A stretch of DNA of 64,000 nucleotides from Mytilus galloprovincialis (taxonomy: Eukaryota; Mollusca; Bivalvia; Mytilida; Mytilidae): NCBI RefSeq assembly GCF_965363235.1, contig NC_134843.1, positions 88,755,795 through 88,819,794 of the forward strand, given 5' to 3'. Below are positions 63,170-64,000 of this stretch, one piece after another. Position numbers and translations under genes: made by a program. Below the pieces are notes generated by a model. The model saw only the letters and a program-made list of their open reading frames with translations. It was not told where the DNA came from and made no database searches. How positions within the stretch are numbered: position 1 is the first letter of the stretch; each line of letters opens with the position of its first letter.

Positions 63170-64000
63170 GTAAGTAAATCTAAAGCTATAATTTTTATTT
63201 GCATTTTAATTCTGTGAAGATCTGTAATAAGCGTAATCAAGAATAAACTTATAATTTTATCCCGAAATACATAACCCTGAAGCAGAAATATTATCAACAA
63301 TAAATTAACGGAGCAAAATGTTTTATAGAAGGTCTTATGATGTGATTCACAATTCTGTGGATATATTTATGTTTCTTGTGGATAAGAGTATTTCGTAAGG
63401 GTAAATTCTCTATTTCAAGTTAAGTTTGAAATAAGTGTTTGACAAACGTTTGCATCGTATGCTGAATAAATGATGGATGCATTGGAGTGGCCACAGCATG
63501 CACAGGAGTGATTAACGATGTATTCTTAAAAAGTAGACATTAAAATTAGAATTAGAAACATATCATAATTTTCCTAAAATCGAATTATATTTAGAAAATT
63601 TGCTTCATTCTCGTATTAAGCATAATGAAATGATGATGCGTAGAGGGAATGAACATCGACATTGTACAATGCTGAACATATTTGTCAATTGAATTATGAC
63701 TGACATTCCAGTTGAAAGGATCTCAGGTTGTATAAATTGTGATTTAACGTTCCACTTTCATATAAAGTGTCTTGATCTTATCCTAGTGGAGCTTTTTTGG
63801 ATTCCTTCACCAGGAACGCTCAACGATAAATACTTTATTCCAAGGATGTATATGAACTGAAACCGTAGAGGAATTACATGAGCAAAAGGACCTTAAAATA
63901 TTCAAATCCAACTTTTAAAAATCAACTTTTCCTCAGATGATGACAAGTTGCGAAACAGTTTAAATAAGAAAAGTTAAGGCCAGATTTAAACCAAAAACAA
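63170..64000. other. intron, no further exon seen
   Basis: No second-domain exon before the window ends. Confidence 0.5.

Overview
The window is animal DNA, almost certainly from a marine mussel (Mytilus or a close relative). It is AT-rich, its genes are split by GT...AG introns, and it is packed with dispersed repeats of the kind that fill mussel genomes: hammerhead-ribozyme repeats, tRNA-derived SINEs, and several retroelement 3' ends in many copies. Host coding sequence is only a few percent. No bacterial features, rRNA genes or true tRNA genes were seen.

Host genes. (1) A secreted IgGFc-binding-protein-like gene on + runs from two small 5' exons (2.70 and 3.05 kb, signal peptide) to a large 1.27-kb exon at 11.9-13.2 kb, a 28-nt exon at 14.07 kb and a PAN/Apple-like last exon at 14.8-15.0 kb. 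All splice phases agree. (2) A second copy of the two signal-peptide exons, with a TATA box, lies at 62.7-63.2 kb and probably begins a paralogue that continues past the window. (3) A head-to-head pair of paralogues encodes Gly/Ala-rich hydrophobic proteins of about 195 residues with a conserved C-terminal domain: one on - (35.08 to 28.94 kb, one 5.5-kb coding intron holding a broken LINE) and one on + (36.7-37.3 kb, no coding intron).

Mobile DNA. The most unusual object is a young 4.74-kb element at 43.85-48.59 kb. It has 669-bp direct terminal repeats (one difference), imperfect inverted termini and a TAA target duplication shown by a paralogous empty site in the same window. It carries a MULE-like DDE transposase and a convergent, intron-containing His-Me finger (HNH) nuclease gene. 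Others are: a 1-kb Penelope-like GIY-YIG element with 119-bp perfect inverted repeats and a hammerhead-like fold (56.08-57.07 kb); a 2.5-kb foldback element with TTAA target duplication and arms built on an 11-bp period (21.75-24.29 kb); a 467-bp MITE sitting in one unit of a 63-bp tandem repeat; an interrupted Jockey/CR1-type LINE; and many fragments of two related reverse-transcriptase element families.

Small-RNA repeats. At least seven copies of a hammerhead-ribozyme repeat are present. One locus (8.1-8.5 kb) is a direct dimer with 345 nt between predicted cleavage sites, the layout expected of a retrozyme. A different hammerhead type lies between the two divergent genes (35.91 kb). A tRNA-promoter repeat occurs as a dimer of about 430-bp units at three separate loci.

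The remainder is intron or intergenic sequence with minisatellites, palindromes and short dispersed repeats, noted stretch by stretch.
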